64,000 bases of DNA, from assembly GCA_016703325.1 (NCBI GenBank), contig JADJCH010000004.1:1-64000 (forward strand), read 5' to 3'. The stretch comes from Burkholderiales bacterium (GTDB lineage: Bacteria; Pseudomonadota; Gammaproteobacteria; Burkholderiales; Burkholderiaceae_C). The first letter of the stretch is position 1, and each line of letters begins with the position of its first letter. Below, one piece after another: positions 53,213 to 61,753 of the stretch. Made by a program: the position numbers and the translations under genes. The notes below the pieces were generated by a model. It made no database searches. It saw nothing but the letters and a program-made list of their open reading frames with translations, and was not told the DNA's origin.

Positions 53213-53932
53213 ATGGTGACGCAAACGGAACTGCTGGTCGACGCCAGGGGCCTGCATGCCTGGTATGGGTCGAGCCATGTGCTGCACGGCATCGACGTGC
53301 AGATCGGGCGGGGTCAGACGATGGGCCTGCTCGGCCGCAACGGCATGGGCAAGAGCACCCTGATCCGCACCCTGCTGGGACACGTGACCCAGCGGGACGG
53401 CCGCATCCAGATGTTTGGCGAGGACGTCTCCAAGTCCACGCCGCATCATGTTGCGCGCCTCGGAGTGGCCTATGTACCGGAGGGGCGGGGGGTGTTCCCC
53501 AACCTGACGGTGCGTGAGAACCTGGTGATGGCCGCCCGGCCCGGGCGCGATGGTCGCAACGACTGGTCCTACGACCGGGTGATGAAGACCTTTCCGCGGC
53601 TCGGTGAGCGCATCACCAACCTGGGCGCCAACCTGTCCGGCGGCGAGCAGCAGATGCTGTCGATCGGCCGGGCCCTGATGACCAACCCGGAACTCGTCAT
53701 CCTGGACGAGGCCACGGAAGGCCTGGCACCGTTGATCGTCAATGAGATCTGGAATGTGATCGGCGACATCCGCGCCAGCGGCATTGCCACCCTGATCGTG
53801 GACCGCGACTACCGCCGCGTGCTGTCCCACAGCGACCAGGCCCTCGTGCTGCAGAAGGGGCTGGTGGAACTGGCCGGCGCGTCGGCCGCAGTGGCACGGG
53901 ACCCCATCCTCAGCAAGCTTCTGGGCGTTTGA
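53213..53932 (+). CDS. livF: Branched-chain-type ABC transporter ATPase LivF
   Basis: 239 residues. Walker A is GRNGMGKSTL, signature NLSGGEQQMLSIGRAL, Walker B ELVILDEATEGLAP. The position of the switch residue reads LIVDRDYRRVL, where most LivF proteins have EQN; this replacement could be tolerated. PEGRGVFPNLTVRENL is the usual LivF stretch. It completes the importer. Confidence 0.9.
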   Translation: MVTQTELLVDARGLHAWYGSSHVLHGIDVQIGRGQTMGLLGRNGMGKSTLIRTLLGHVTQRDGRIQMFGEDVSKSTPHHVARLGVAYVPEGRGVFPNLTVRENLVMAARPGRDGRNDWSYDRVMKTFPRLGERITNLGANLSGGEQQMLSIGRALMTNPELVILDEATEGLAPLIVNEIWNVIGDIRASGIATLIVDRDYRRVLSHSDQALVLQKGLVELAGASAAVARDPILSKLLGV

Positions 53933-53969
53933 TTCGTCCCTGCAGCGACCCGAACAGGAGAAACCCACC

Positions 53970-54551
53970 ATGGCTGTTGCCTTGACCATCATCCGCGATG
54001 AGCACCGCGCCCTGGCTTCCGTGCTCAAGGGCCTGCAGTACCTGCTCGACCCGGTGCACAGTGGCCGCCAGAAGCCCGACTTTGCGCTGATGAAGGCCAT
54101 CCTGGCCTACATCGAGCACTTTCCAGACCGCCTCCACCACCCGAAGGAGGACCAGTACCTCTTTCCGGTGTTGCGCGAGCGTGATCCATCGGTGTGCGTC
54201 GTCCTCGACGAGCTGGAGCGACAGCACCACAGCGGCCCGGATGTCATCGCTCGCGTGGCACAGGCCATGCGCGACTGCGAGGCGAACGCCTCCCAGCTTG
54301 CTTCGCTGAAGCAGGCCGTGGATGACTACGCCGATTTCCAGTGGAGTCACATGCGCAAGGAGGAGCAGGAGATCCTGCCCGCGGCCGAGCGGGCCTTGTT
54401 GCCCGCCGATTGGGAGCTCATCGATGCCGCCTTCAAGTCGAACAACGACCCGCTGGTCGGCGTGGAGCGGCAGCAGGAGTTCCGCGAGCTGTTCCGGCGC
54501 GTGGTCAACCTGATGCCCGCACCGATGGGCCTGGGGCCGGCCCAGGGCTGA
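53970..54551 (+). CDS. Hemerythrin HHE-domain protein
   Basis: 193 residues, all helical. Iron-ligand His and Glu motifs are IRDEHRAL, HFPDRLHHPKEDQYLF, ERQHHSGPD and WSHMRKEEQEILP. HHE proteins bind a di-iron centre and sense or carry O2 or NO or aid iron repair. Located 37 bases after livF, it may serve the iron-dependent dioxygenases of this array; that is inference. AGGAG precedes the ATG. Confidence 0.85.
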   Translation: MAVALTIIRDEHRALASVLKGLQYLLDPVHSGRQKPDFALMKAILAYIEHFPDRLHHPKEDQYLFPVLRERDPSVCVVLDELERQHHSGPDVIARVAQAMRDCEANASQLASLKQAVDDYADFQWSHMRKEEQEILPAAERALLPADWELIDAAFKSNNDPLVGVERQQEFRELFRRVVNLMPAPMGLGPAQG

Positions 54552-54641
54552 CAACGCCACGAAGCTCGACGCTGCCGATGGCCTGGATCCCCGGTGGGGT
54601 CGCCGGCCGCCCGGCCTGCTGTCCCCGTCGCAGGCACACCG

Positions 54642-56405
54642 ATGGAAAACCGACCCATGAACTCACCCTTCAACGTTCCCGACGAGTACACACAAGGCTT
54701 CATCAAGGCCGGACAAACCTTGATGCAGGCACTGATGGGCGGGCAGGTCGTCGGCGTCAGCGTGGCCCCACCGGCCACGCAGCCCACGGCCCCGCTGAAT
54801 CCGACAGGTTCGGCACCGGCGGTGCAGTTGGCCCAGTTGCAGCTTGGCTACCTGCAGCAGCAGATGGCGCTGTGGTCCCGCATGATGGTGGGCGGACTGG
54901 CGGGTGAACCGGTGGTGGCGGCGGAGCGCGGCGACCGTCGCTTTCATGCGGGCGAGTGGCGCGACAACCCGCTGTACAGCCTGCTCAAGCAGAGCTACCT
55001 GCTGAACTCGCGCTTCCTCACCGATCTGGTGGAGGCGCCCGATCTGGACGATGCCACCCGGCACCGGCTGCGCTTCTACATGCGCCAGTTCATCGATGCG
55101 ATGAGCCCCGCCAACAGTGCGGTGACCAACCCCGATGTGATCAGGCTGGCCATCGAGTCCAAGGGTGCGAGCCTGCGGGCGGGCTTCGAGAATCTGCAGG
55201 CGGACCTGCGCAAGGGCGGGCTGACGATCACCGACGAAGCCGCCTTCGAGATCGGCCGGAACGTGGCCACCTCGGAAGGCGCGGTGGTGTTCGAGAACGA
55301 GCTGATGCAGCTCATCCAGTACGCACCGCTCACGGAGACGGTGGCGAGCCGCCCACTGGTGATCGTGCCGCCGTGCATCAACAAGTTCTACATCCTCGAC
55401 CTGCAGCCGGACAACTCCTTTGTCCGCCACGCCGTGCAGCAGGGTCAAACCGTGTTCCTGGTGTCGTGGCGCAATCCGGACGCCAGTGCGGCCCACCTGA
55501 CCTGGGACGACTACGTCGAGCAGGGTGCAATCAAGGCCCTGGCGGTGGCGCGTGAGATCGCCGGGGTGGATCAGGTCAACGCATTGGGTTGGTGTGTGGG
55601 CGGCACCCTCCTGTCCACTGCGCTGGCGGTGCTGGCCGCGCGCGGCGACCCGTCGGTGGCCAGTCTGACCCTGCTGACGACGATGCTGGATTTCCGCGAC
55701 CCAGGCGACCTGGGGGTGTTCATCGACGAAGCGGGCGTGCGCGCGCGCGAGGCCGCAATCGGGCGCGGCGGCATCTATCCGGGGTCGGAACTGGGCTTCG
55801 TCTTCCAGACCCTGCGCGCCAATGACCTGATCTGGCCCAATGTGATCAACAACTACCTCAAGGGCAAGGCGCCGGAGGCCTTCGATCTGCTGTTCTGGAA
55901 TGCCGACAGCACCAACCTGCCCGGACCGATGTACGCCTGGTACCTGCGCAACATGTACCTGGAGAACAACCTCATCGTCGCGGACCGGCTGACGGTGTGC
56001 GGTGAAGCGGTGAATCTGGGGCGCATCGACCTGCCCAGCTATGTGCTGGCCACTCAGGAGGACCACATCGTGCCCTGGCGCTCGGCCTACCAGACCACCC
56101 AGCAGGTCGGCGGGCGCAGCTGCTTCGTGCTCGGAGCCAGCGGACACATTGCTGGGGTGATCAACCCGGCGTCGAAGAACAAGCGCAGCTACTGGACCGG
56201 CGGACAGCAGGGCCCGGATGCGCAGGCCTGGCTCGCCGGTGCCACCGAAACACCCGGCAGTTGGTGGACACACTGGATCCAATGGCTGCGCCCCTTTGAA
56301 GGCAAGCCAGTTGCTGCACGCAGCAAGCTCGGCAACCGCAAGTACCGTGTGATCGAGCCCGCACCGGGGCGCTATGTCCAGGTGCGCGCCGGGCAGTCCT
56401 CCTGA
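54642..56405 (+). CDS. phaC: Class I poly(3-hydroxyalkanoate) synthase
   Basis: 587 residues. The catalytic Cys lies in the lipase-like box NALGWCVGGTLL; the Asp in ATQEDHIVPWRSAY and the His in GASGHIAGVINP complete the triad. The N-terminal NPLYSLLKQSYLLNSRFL and PPCINKFYILDLQPDNSFVR are typical of PhaC. It polymerises (R)-3-hydroxyacyl-CoA into storage granules. No phaA, phaB or phasin gene is nearby; the MaoC hydratase upstream could supply substrate. A second in-frame ATG lies at 54657, and either may start the protein. Confidence 0.9.
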   Translation: MENRPMNSPFNVPDEYTQGFIKAGQTLMQALMGGQVVGVSVAPPATQPTAPLNPTGSAPAVQLAQLQLGYLQQQMALWSRMMVGGLAGEPVVAAERGDRRFHAGEWRDNPLYSLLKQSYLLNSRFLTDLVEAPDLDDATRHRLRFYMRQFIDAMSPANSAVTNPDVIRLAIESKGASLRAGFENLQADLRKGGLTITDEAAFEIGRNVATSEGAVVFENELMQLIQYAPLTETVASRPLVIVPPCINKFYILDLQPDNSFVRHAVQQGQTVFLVSWRNPDASAAHLTWDDYVEQGAIKALAVAREIAGVDQVNALGWCVGGTLLSTALAVLAARGDPSVASLTLLTTMLDFRDPGDLGVFIDEAGVRAREAAIGRGGIYPGSELGFVFQTLRANDLIWPNVINNYLKGKAPEAFDLLFWNADSTNLPGPMYAWYLRNMYLENNLIVADRLTVCGEAVNLGRIDLPSYVLATQEDHIVPWRSAYQTTQQVGGRSCFVLGASGHIAGVINPASKNKRSYWTGGQQGPDAQAWLAGATETPGSWWTHWIQWLRPFEGKPVAARSKLGNRKYRVIEPAPGRYVQVRAGQSS

Positions 56406-56449
56406 CCGCCCACCCCTTCCGTTTGAGCCGAGCCGACACTGAAATCCAC

Positions 56450-56854
56450 ATGAACGATCGCCAAGCCATCATCCCGACCGGGATGGAGTACGTCTACGAC
56501 CAGATCCACTACGCGCCGGCGGTGCGGGTGGGACACACGGTCTATGTCTCGGGCCAGATCGGGCGCAACGATCAGCGGCACATGGTCGAGGGCAGCGAGG
56601 CCCAGATCGTGCAGGCCTTCGAGAACCTGCGTCGGGTTCTCGAAGCCGCGGGCGCCGGTTTCGCGGATGTCGTCGATCTGACGACCTTCCACACCGACAT
56701 GCGCGAGCTGCCCTTGTTCATGCGGGTCAAGGACCGCTACCTCACACGCGACTTTCCGGCCTGGACCGCCGTGGGCGTGGCGTCTCTTGGCGGCGCGCCG
56801 GGCTGCATCGTCGAGATCAAGGCGATTGCCGTCCTGGCTTCGCGGCCTGAATGA
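56450..56854 (+). CDS. Rid (YjgF/YER057c) family protein lacking the RidA arginine
   Basis: 134 residues with the Rid fold: HTVYVSGQIGRNDQ, NLRRVLEAAGAGFADVVDLTTFHTD and GCIVEIKAIAVLAS. In RidA the deaminase Arg lies in PARSCVEV; here the aligned stretch is PAWTAVGV, so the Arg is Trp. Such Rid members are not expected to be efficient imine deaminases. The related 2-aminomuconate deaminase is a Rid protein of aromatic meta pathways, which makes the location notable. The ATG at 56450 is the first plausible start. Confidence 0.82.
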   Translation: MNDRQAIIPTGMEYVYDQIHYAPAVRVGHTVYVSGQIGRNDQRHMVEGSEAQIVQAFENLRRVLEAAGAGFADVVDLTTFHTDMRELPLFMRVKDRYLTRDFPAWTAVGVASLGGAPGCIVEIKAIAVLASRPE

Positions 56855-56867
56855 GCCGGTGGCCCGC

Positions 56868-57329
56868 ATGAACAGCAACACCCCCTCCGACCCGGCGGCA
56901 TTCGGCTGGACCGACGCCTTCCTGCTCGGCGACCCCAGGATGGACGCGGTGCATCGCGAGTTCGTCGACGTGGTCGCGGGCCTGCTGAACTGCGCCGACG
57001 CCGAGATGCTGGAACGGCTCGACGCCTTCATCGTGCATGCGCGCTCGCATTTCGGCGAGGAGGACCAGTGGATGCGCGAGAGCGAATTCCCACCGCGCGA
57101 CTGCCACATCGATGAGCATGCCGCGGTGCTGGCTTCGGCCGAGGAGGTGCGCGCCCAGGTGGCCGCGGGCGACTTCGCCATCGGCCGGGCGTTGGCGGCC
57201 GAACTGGTGCGCTGGTTCCCGGGTCATGCCGACCACCTCGACTCGGCCCTGGCGCACTGGAAGGTCAAGCGCAGCCATGGGGGCCGGCCTGTGGTGCTTC
57301 GGCGCAACATCGGCAAGACGGCGGTGTGA
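56868..57329 (+). CDS. Bacteriohemerythrin
   Basis: 153 residues with the full metazoan-like hemerythrin ligand set: MDAVHREFVDV, HARSHFGEEDQWM, CHIDEHAAVL and HADHLDSALAHW. These residues bind two irons and reversibly bind O2. It begins 13 bases after the Rid gene and is the last gene of the co-directional aromatic array. A role in O2 supply or sensing for ring cleavage is inferred. Differs from the HHE protein upstream. Confidence 0.88.
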   Translation: MNSNTPSDPAAFGWTDAFLLGDPRMDAVHREFVDVVAGLLNCADAEMLERLDAFIVHARSHFGEEDQWMRESEFPPRDCHIDEHAAVLASAEEVRAQVAAGDFAIGRALAAELVRWFPGHADHLDSALAHWKVKRSHGGRPVVLRRNIGKTAV

Positions 57330-57398
57330 AGTTGCGCCTCGATCGGACACTTCTGGACGCGTCCCGCGGACACGGCCGGTTCATCCACAGGTTCTGAG

Positions 57399-60300
57399 TC
57401 AGACCACCCCCAGGCTCATCAGGCTGGCATTGCCGCCGGCGGCTGCGGTGTTCCAGCTCAGGCTGTGTTCGGCGTACAGCCGCTCGGCCGGCCAGTCTCG
57501 CTCGCCGGGCGCGCGGGTGACCACCGGCACGATCGGCAACGTTGGGCCGTCGCACCGTGCCCAGTCCTGCAGGGTGGCCAGCCGCTCTTCCGGCGGGCCC
57601 TGGTGCAGCACCAGGTCCACCGGCGTGTGGCCGTCCCACAGCGCACAGCCGCTGCGCAGCGGCTGCGGCTGCGCCTGCAGCCAGGCCGCCTGCGCGGTGG
57701 GCAGCAGGGGGCGGGCGCCGCGCGCCAGCAGCCACTCCAGCAGGGCCGTGCGGTCATCTTCCGCCTCGGCCAGGCAGAGCAGCCGCTCGCGCAGGCGCAG
57801 CCGCCAGGTGTTGCGCTCGCCGGTGGGGCCGGCGAGTCGGCGTGGCGCAGTGACGCTGGCGCCGTCGCGTGTGTTGCGCCCGGCGCCCGTCGCGTCCATT
57901 GGCGTGCCGGCAAAGTGCAGCGCCCGCTGCAGCGCGTCCGCCGGTGCGCGGCGCAGCAGCCGCCAAAGCAGCAGCGGCCCGCCGGCCTTGGGCCCCGTGC
58001 CGGACAGGCCCTCCCCGCCAAAGGGCTGCACCCCCACCACCGCGCCCACCATGTTGCGGTTGACGTAGACGTTGCCCACCCGGGCCTGCCGCTCCACCGT
58101 GGCGATGGTCTCGTCGATGCGGGTGTGCAGCCCCAGTGTCAGCCCATAGCCGCTGGCATGGATCTGCGCCAGCAGGGCGCTCAGCTCGCCGCGCTTCCAG
58201 CGCAGCAGGTGCAGCACCGGGCCGAACACCTCGCGCTGCAGATCGGAGAGTCGCTCGATCTCGATCAGCGTCGGCGCCACGAAGTGCCCGGGCAGGCCCT
58301 GCACCAGCGCCAGCCCCTGCGGCGGGCGGAACACCCGGCGGCCGAGCGCGGCCATGCGCTGCACATGCGCCTCGATGCCCTCGCGTGCCGCCGCGTCGAT
58401 CACCGGGCCGATGTCGGTGCTCAGCCGGTCGGTGGGGCCCAGGCGCAGCTCGGCCATCGCACCGCGCAGCATCGCCAGCAGGCCGTCGGCGATGTCCTCC
58501 TGCACACACAGCACCCGCAGCGCCGAGCAGCGCTGGCCGGCGCTGTCGAAGGCGCTGGCCAGCACGTCGGCCGCCACCTGCTCGGCCAGCGCGCTGGAGT
58601 CCACGATCATCGCGTTCTGCCCGCCCGTCTCGGCCACCAGCGTCACCGGCTGGCCGTCGGCGTTCAGTCGGCCGGCGAGCTGGCGCTGCAGCCGCCGGGC
58701 CACCTCGGTGGAGCCGGTGAACAGCACGCCCTGCACGCGGGCATCGGCCACCAGCGCCGCGCCCACCGTCTCGCCCCCGCCGGGCAGCAGCTGCAGGGCG
58801 GCCAGGGGCAACCCGGCGGCGTGCAGGCGGCGAAGGGCCTCGGCAGCCACCAGCGGCGTCTGCTCGGCGGGTTTGGCCAGCACCACGTTGCCGGCCGCCA
58901 GCGCCGCGGCAATCTGCCCCAGGAAGATTGCCAGCGGGAAGTTCCAGGGGCTGATGGCCACCACCACGCCCAGCGGTTCGGTGGTTTGCTCAGCCCAGCC
59001 CTGCCGCAGCTGTGCGGCGTAGAAGCGCAGAAAGTCCACCGCCTCGCGCAGCTCCGCCTGCGCGTTGGCCAGGGTCTTGCCCGCTTCCCGCACGAGCAAC
59101 TGCAGCAGCGGCGCCGGGTCGGCTTCCAGCGCATCGGCCGCGGCCTCCAGGGCACTGGCGCGCTGCACGGCCGGGGTGGCGGCCCAGATCGGTGCGAATT
59201 CAGTGGCGGCCTGCAGGGCGGCGTCCACCTCCGCCGCAGCGGCCGGGCGCACGCTGCCGATGACGTCGAGCGGGTCGGCCGGGTTGACCACCGGCTGTGT
59301 GGCGTGGGGCGCAACGGCGTCGGGCAGGGCGCCATCCGCCGCCCGCTGCGGTGGGCGGGCCAGCAGCGGCGCGGCCTGCCAGGTTTGTGCGGCTGCGGCG
59401 GCCAGTTCGGCCTGCAGGCGCGCCAGCGTGGTTTCGCAGGCCAGGTCCTGCCCGGCGGAGTTGCGGCGCCGGCTGCCGTACAGCGCCGCCGGCAGCGGGA
59501 TCGCCGGGTGCGGTGTGCCGGCCGGCGCCGGCGGCGTGGCCAGGCGCTCCACCAGCGCCACCGGGTCCTCCACCAGCGCCTCCAGCGACAGGTGTGCGTC
59601 CGCGATGCGGTGGACAAAGGAGCTGTTGGCCCCGTTCTCCAGCAGCCGCCGCACCAGGTAGGCCAGCAGCGTCTCGTGGCTGCCCACCGGCGCGTAGATG
59701 CGGCAGGGGCGCCGCAGGCCGCCGGGCGCCTGGCCGCTGACCACCGCGTCGTACAGCGGCTCGCCCATGCCGTGCAGGCACTGGAACTCGTACTGCCCCG
59801 GCGCCCAGCGCTGCGGGTCTGCCATCTGCACGATGGCCGCCAGGGTGTGCGCGTTGTGGGTGGCAAATTGCGGGTAGATGGCCTGGGACGCCTCCAGCAG
59901 CAGCCGGGCGCAGGCCAGGTAGGCCACATCGGTGTGGGCCTTGCGGGTGTAGACCGGGTAGTCGGCCAGGCCGTCCACCTGGACGCGTTTGACCTCGCTG
60001 TCCCAGTAGGCGCCCTTGACCAGCCTCACCATCAGCCGGCGGTGGTGTTGCTGCGCCAGGCCGATCAGGTGGCGCAGCAGCGCTGGCGCGCGCTTCTGGT
60101 AGGCCTGCACCACAAAGCCCAACCCCTGCCAGCCGGCCAGCTGCGGCTCGGTGCATAGCCGTTCCAGCAGGTCCAGCGACAGCTCCAGCCGGTCGGCCTC
60201 CTCGGCGTCGATGGCCAGGCCGATGTCGTGGCGCGCCGCCTGCAGCGCCAGGTCGCGCAGGCGCGGGTAGAGTTCGTCCATCACCCGCTGCGTCTGCGCC

Positions 60301-61136
60301 ACGCTGTAGCGCGGGTGCAGGGCGGAGAGTTTGATCGAGATGCCCGGCCCCTCGATCACCCCCCGGCCGCCCGCCGCCGCGCCGATGGCGTCGATCGCCT
60401 GGGTGTAGGCGCGCAGGTAGCGCTGCGCATCCACCGCGGTCAGCGCCGCCTCGCCCAGCATGTCGAAGGAGTGGCGAAACCCCCGTGCCTCCACCGACCG
60501 GGCGCGCTGCAGCGCCTCCAGGATGTCCTGCCCGCTGACGAACTGCTCGCCCATCAGCCGCATTGCCATGTCCATCGCGCGGCGCACCAGCGGCTCACCG
60601 CCCCGGGCGGTCAGGCGCTGCAGCGCACCGCCCAGCCCCTGCTCGCTGTGGGTGGCGATGAGCTTGCCGGTGATCAGCAGGCCCCAGGCGGCGGCATTGA
60701 CGAACATCGAGCGGCCCCCGCCCAGGTGCTCCGCCCAGCGGCCGGCGCCCACCTTGTCGCGAATCAGCGCGTCGCGCGTGGCGTCGTCCGGAATGCGCAG
60801 CAGCGCCTCGGCCAGGCACATCAGCGCGATGCCCTCCTGCGAGGTCAGCGAGAACTCCTGCAGCAGCGCCTGCACCAGCCCCTGCTTGAAGTCGCCGCCG
60901 CGCGGCTGCGCGGCCCGCTGGCGCAGGCCCTCGGCCAGCCGCAGCGCCAGCTCCCGGGTGGCTTCGGCCTGCGCCGGGCTGGGCCGCGCCTGCTCCAGCA
61001 GCGCCGGCAGCAGCTCGGGCTCCGGCCGCCGCGTGTGGGCGGTGATGGCGCGCCGGCTCGCGCCGCGGGCCGGCCAGGGTGGGCAGAGATGGGCAAAGGC
61101 CGAGCTGGCCAGGGGCGTGGGGAGGCGGGCGTTCAT
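57399..61136 (-). CDS. putA: Bifunctional proline dehydrogenase / L-glutamate gamma-semialdehyde dehydrogenase PutA
   Basis: 1245 residues. The proline dehydrogenase barrel (about 130-480) includes GPGISIKLSALHPRY, VVQAYQKRAPALLRHLI, RLVKGAYWDSEVKR and SHETLLAYLVRRLLENGANS. The aldehyde dehydrogenase half (about 580-1090) has VAISPWNFPLAIFLG, ETGGQNAMIVDSSALAEQ and catalytic Cys in SAGQRCSALRVL. The C-terminal 130 residues form the usual extension. There is no ribbon-helix-helix DNA-binding domain at the start, so this PutA cannot act as its own repressor. The ATG at 61136 follows AGGAG. Confidence 0.93.
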   Translation of the reverse strand: MNARLPTPLASSAFAHLCPPWPARGASRRAITAHTRRPEPELLPALLEQARPSPAQAEATRELALRLAEGLRQRAAQPRGGDFKQGLVQALLQEFSLTSQEGIALMCLAEALLRIPDDATRDALIRDKVGAGRWAEHLGGGRSMFVNAAAWGLLITGKLIATHSEQGLGGALQRLTARGGEPLVRRAMDMAMRLMGEQFVSGQDILEALQRARSVEARGFRHSFDMLGEAALTAVDAQRYLRAYTQAIDAIGAAAGGRGVIEGPGISIKLSALHPRYSVAQTQRVMDELYPRLRDLALQAARHDIGLAIDAEEADRLELSLDLLERLCTEPQLAGWQGLGFVVQAYQKRAPALLRHLIGLAQQHHRRLMVRLVKGAYWDSEVKRVQVDGLADYPVYTRKAHTDVAYLACARLLLEASQAIYPQFATHNAHTLAAIVQMADPQRWAPGQYEFQCLHGMGEPLYDAVVSGQAPGGLRRPCRIYAPVGSHETLLAYLVRRLLENGANSSFVHRIADAHLSLEALVEDPVALVERLATPPAPAGTPHPAIPLPAALYGSRRRNSAGQDLACETTLARLQAELAAAAAQTWQAAPLLARPPQRAADGALPDAVAPHATQPVVNPADPLDVIGSVRPAAAAEVDAALQAATEFAPIWAATPAVQRASALEAAADALEADPAPLLQLLVREAGKTLANAQAELREAVDFLRFYAAQLRQGWAEQTTEPLGVVVAISPWNFPLAIFLGQIAAALAAGNVVLAKPAEQTPLVAAEALRRLHAAGLPLAALQLLPGGGETVGAALVADARVQGVLFTGSTEVARRLQRQLAGRLNADGQPVTLVAETGGQNAMIVDSSALAEQVAADVLASAFDSAGQRCSALRVLCVQEDIADGLLAMLRGAMAELRLGPTDRLSTDIGPVIDAAAREGIEAHVQRMAALGRRVFRPPQGLALVQGLPGHFVAPTLIEIERLSDLQREVFGPVLHLLRWKRGELSALLAQIHASGYGLTLGLHTRIDETIATVERQARVGNVYVNRNMVGAVVGVQPFGGEGLSGTGPKAGGPLLLWRLLRRAPADALQRALHFAGTPMDATGAGRNTRDGASVTAPRRLAGPTGERNTWRLRLRERLLCLAEAEDDRTALLEWLLARGARPLLPTAQAAWLQAQPQPLRSGCALWDGHTPVDLVLHQGPPEERLATLQDWARCDGPTLPIVPVVTRAPGERDWPAERLYAEHSLSWNTAAAGGNASLMSLGVV

Positions 61137-61210
61137 GGTCGGGGGCTCCTGGAAAGAACGCATCATCTGCGCTGCCTGGCCGAATTTCTCGCCAAAGTTG
61201 GACCTGTCGG

Positions 61211-61225
61211 CCGAATAATGTTCGG
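61211..61225. promoter_or_regulatory. Palindrome just before the Lrp-type gene
   Basis: CCGAA TAATG TTCGG is a perfect inverted repeat with a five-base centre ending directly at the ATG of the regulator, in the 89-base divergent gap with putA. An operator for the regulator is likely, with autoregulation; it covers the place where a ribosome-binding site would be. Confidence 0.5.
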
Positions 61226-61729
61226 ATGACTGCGAGCACTTCCGCCGACCCCGCCTCCCTGGCCGACCTCGACCGCACCGACCTGCGCCTGCTCGCGCAG
61301 CTGCAGGCCGATGGCCGCATCTCCAACCTGAAGCTGGCCGAAGCGGTGTCGCTGTCGCCCACCGCCGTGCTGGCCCGCGTGCAGCGCCTCACCCGCGACG
61401 GTTTCATCACCGGCTATGAGGCCCGGCTGGACCCGCAGCGCCTGGGCCTGGGCATGCTGGTGTTCGTGGAGGTGCTGCTGGACCGCACCACGCCCAACGT
61501 GTTCGAGCACTTCAAGGCCGCGGTGCAGGTGCACCCGCAGATCCTGGAGTGCCACATGGTGGCCGGCGGTTTTGACTACCTGCTCAAGCTGCGCTGCGCG
61601 GACATGAACGCCTACCGCGAGTTCGCCGGGCAGGTGCTGTGGCCGCTGCCCGGCGTGCGCGAGACGCGCACCTACGCGGTGATGGAGGAGGTGAAGAACA
61701 GCAGCCGGCTGCCCCTGCCTGGAACTTGA
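61226..61729 (+). CDS. Lrp/AsnC-family regulator, probable PutR
   Basis: 167 residues. The N-terminal helix-turn-helix is LDRTDLRLLAQLQADGRISN and LAEAVSLSPTAVLARVQRL. The ligand-binding RAM domain includes ECHMVAGGFDYLLKLRCADM and ends near RTYAVMEEVK. Family members sense amino acids; divergence from putA points to proline-responsive activation of putA. The start at 61226 gives a normal-length protein. No clear ribosome-binding site precedes it, so translation may be leaderless or weak. Confidence 0.85.
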   Translation: MTASTSADPASLADLDRTDLRLLAQLQADGRISNLKLAEAVSLSPTAVLARVQRLTRDGFITGYEARLDPQRLGLGMLVFVEVLLDRTTPNVFEHFKAAVQVHPQILECHMVAGGFDYLLKLRCADMNAYREFAGQVLWPLPGVRETRTYAVMEEVKNSSRLPLPGT

Positions 61730-61753
61730 ATCGCCGCAGCCCCCCGGTGGGCC

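Noticed and set aside
57465..60158. Plus-strand frame of 897 codons
   Set aside because: Antisense to putA; composition typical of a shadow frame.
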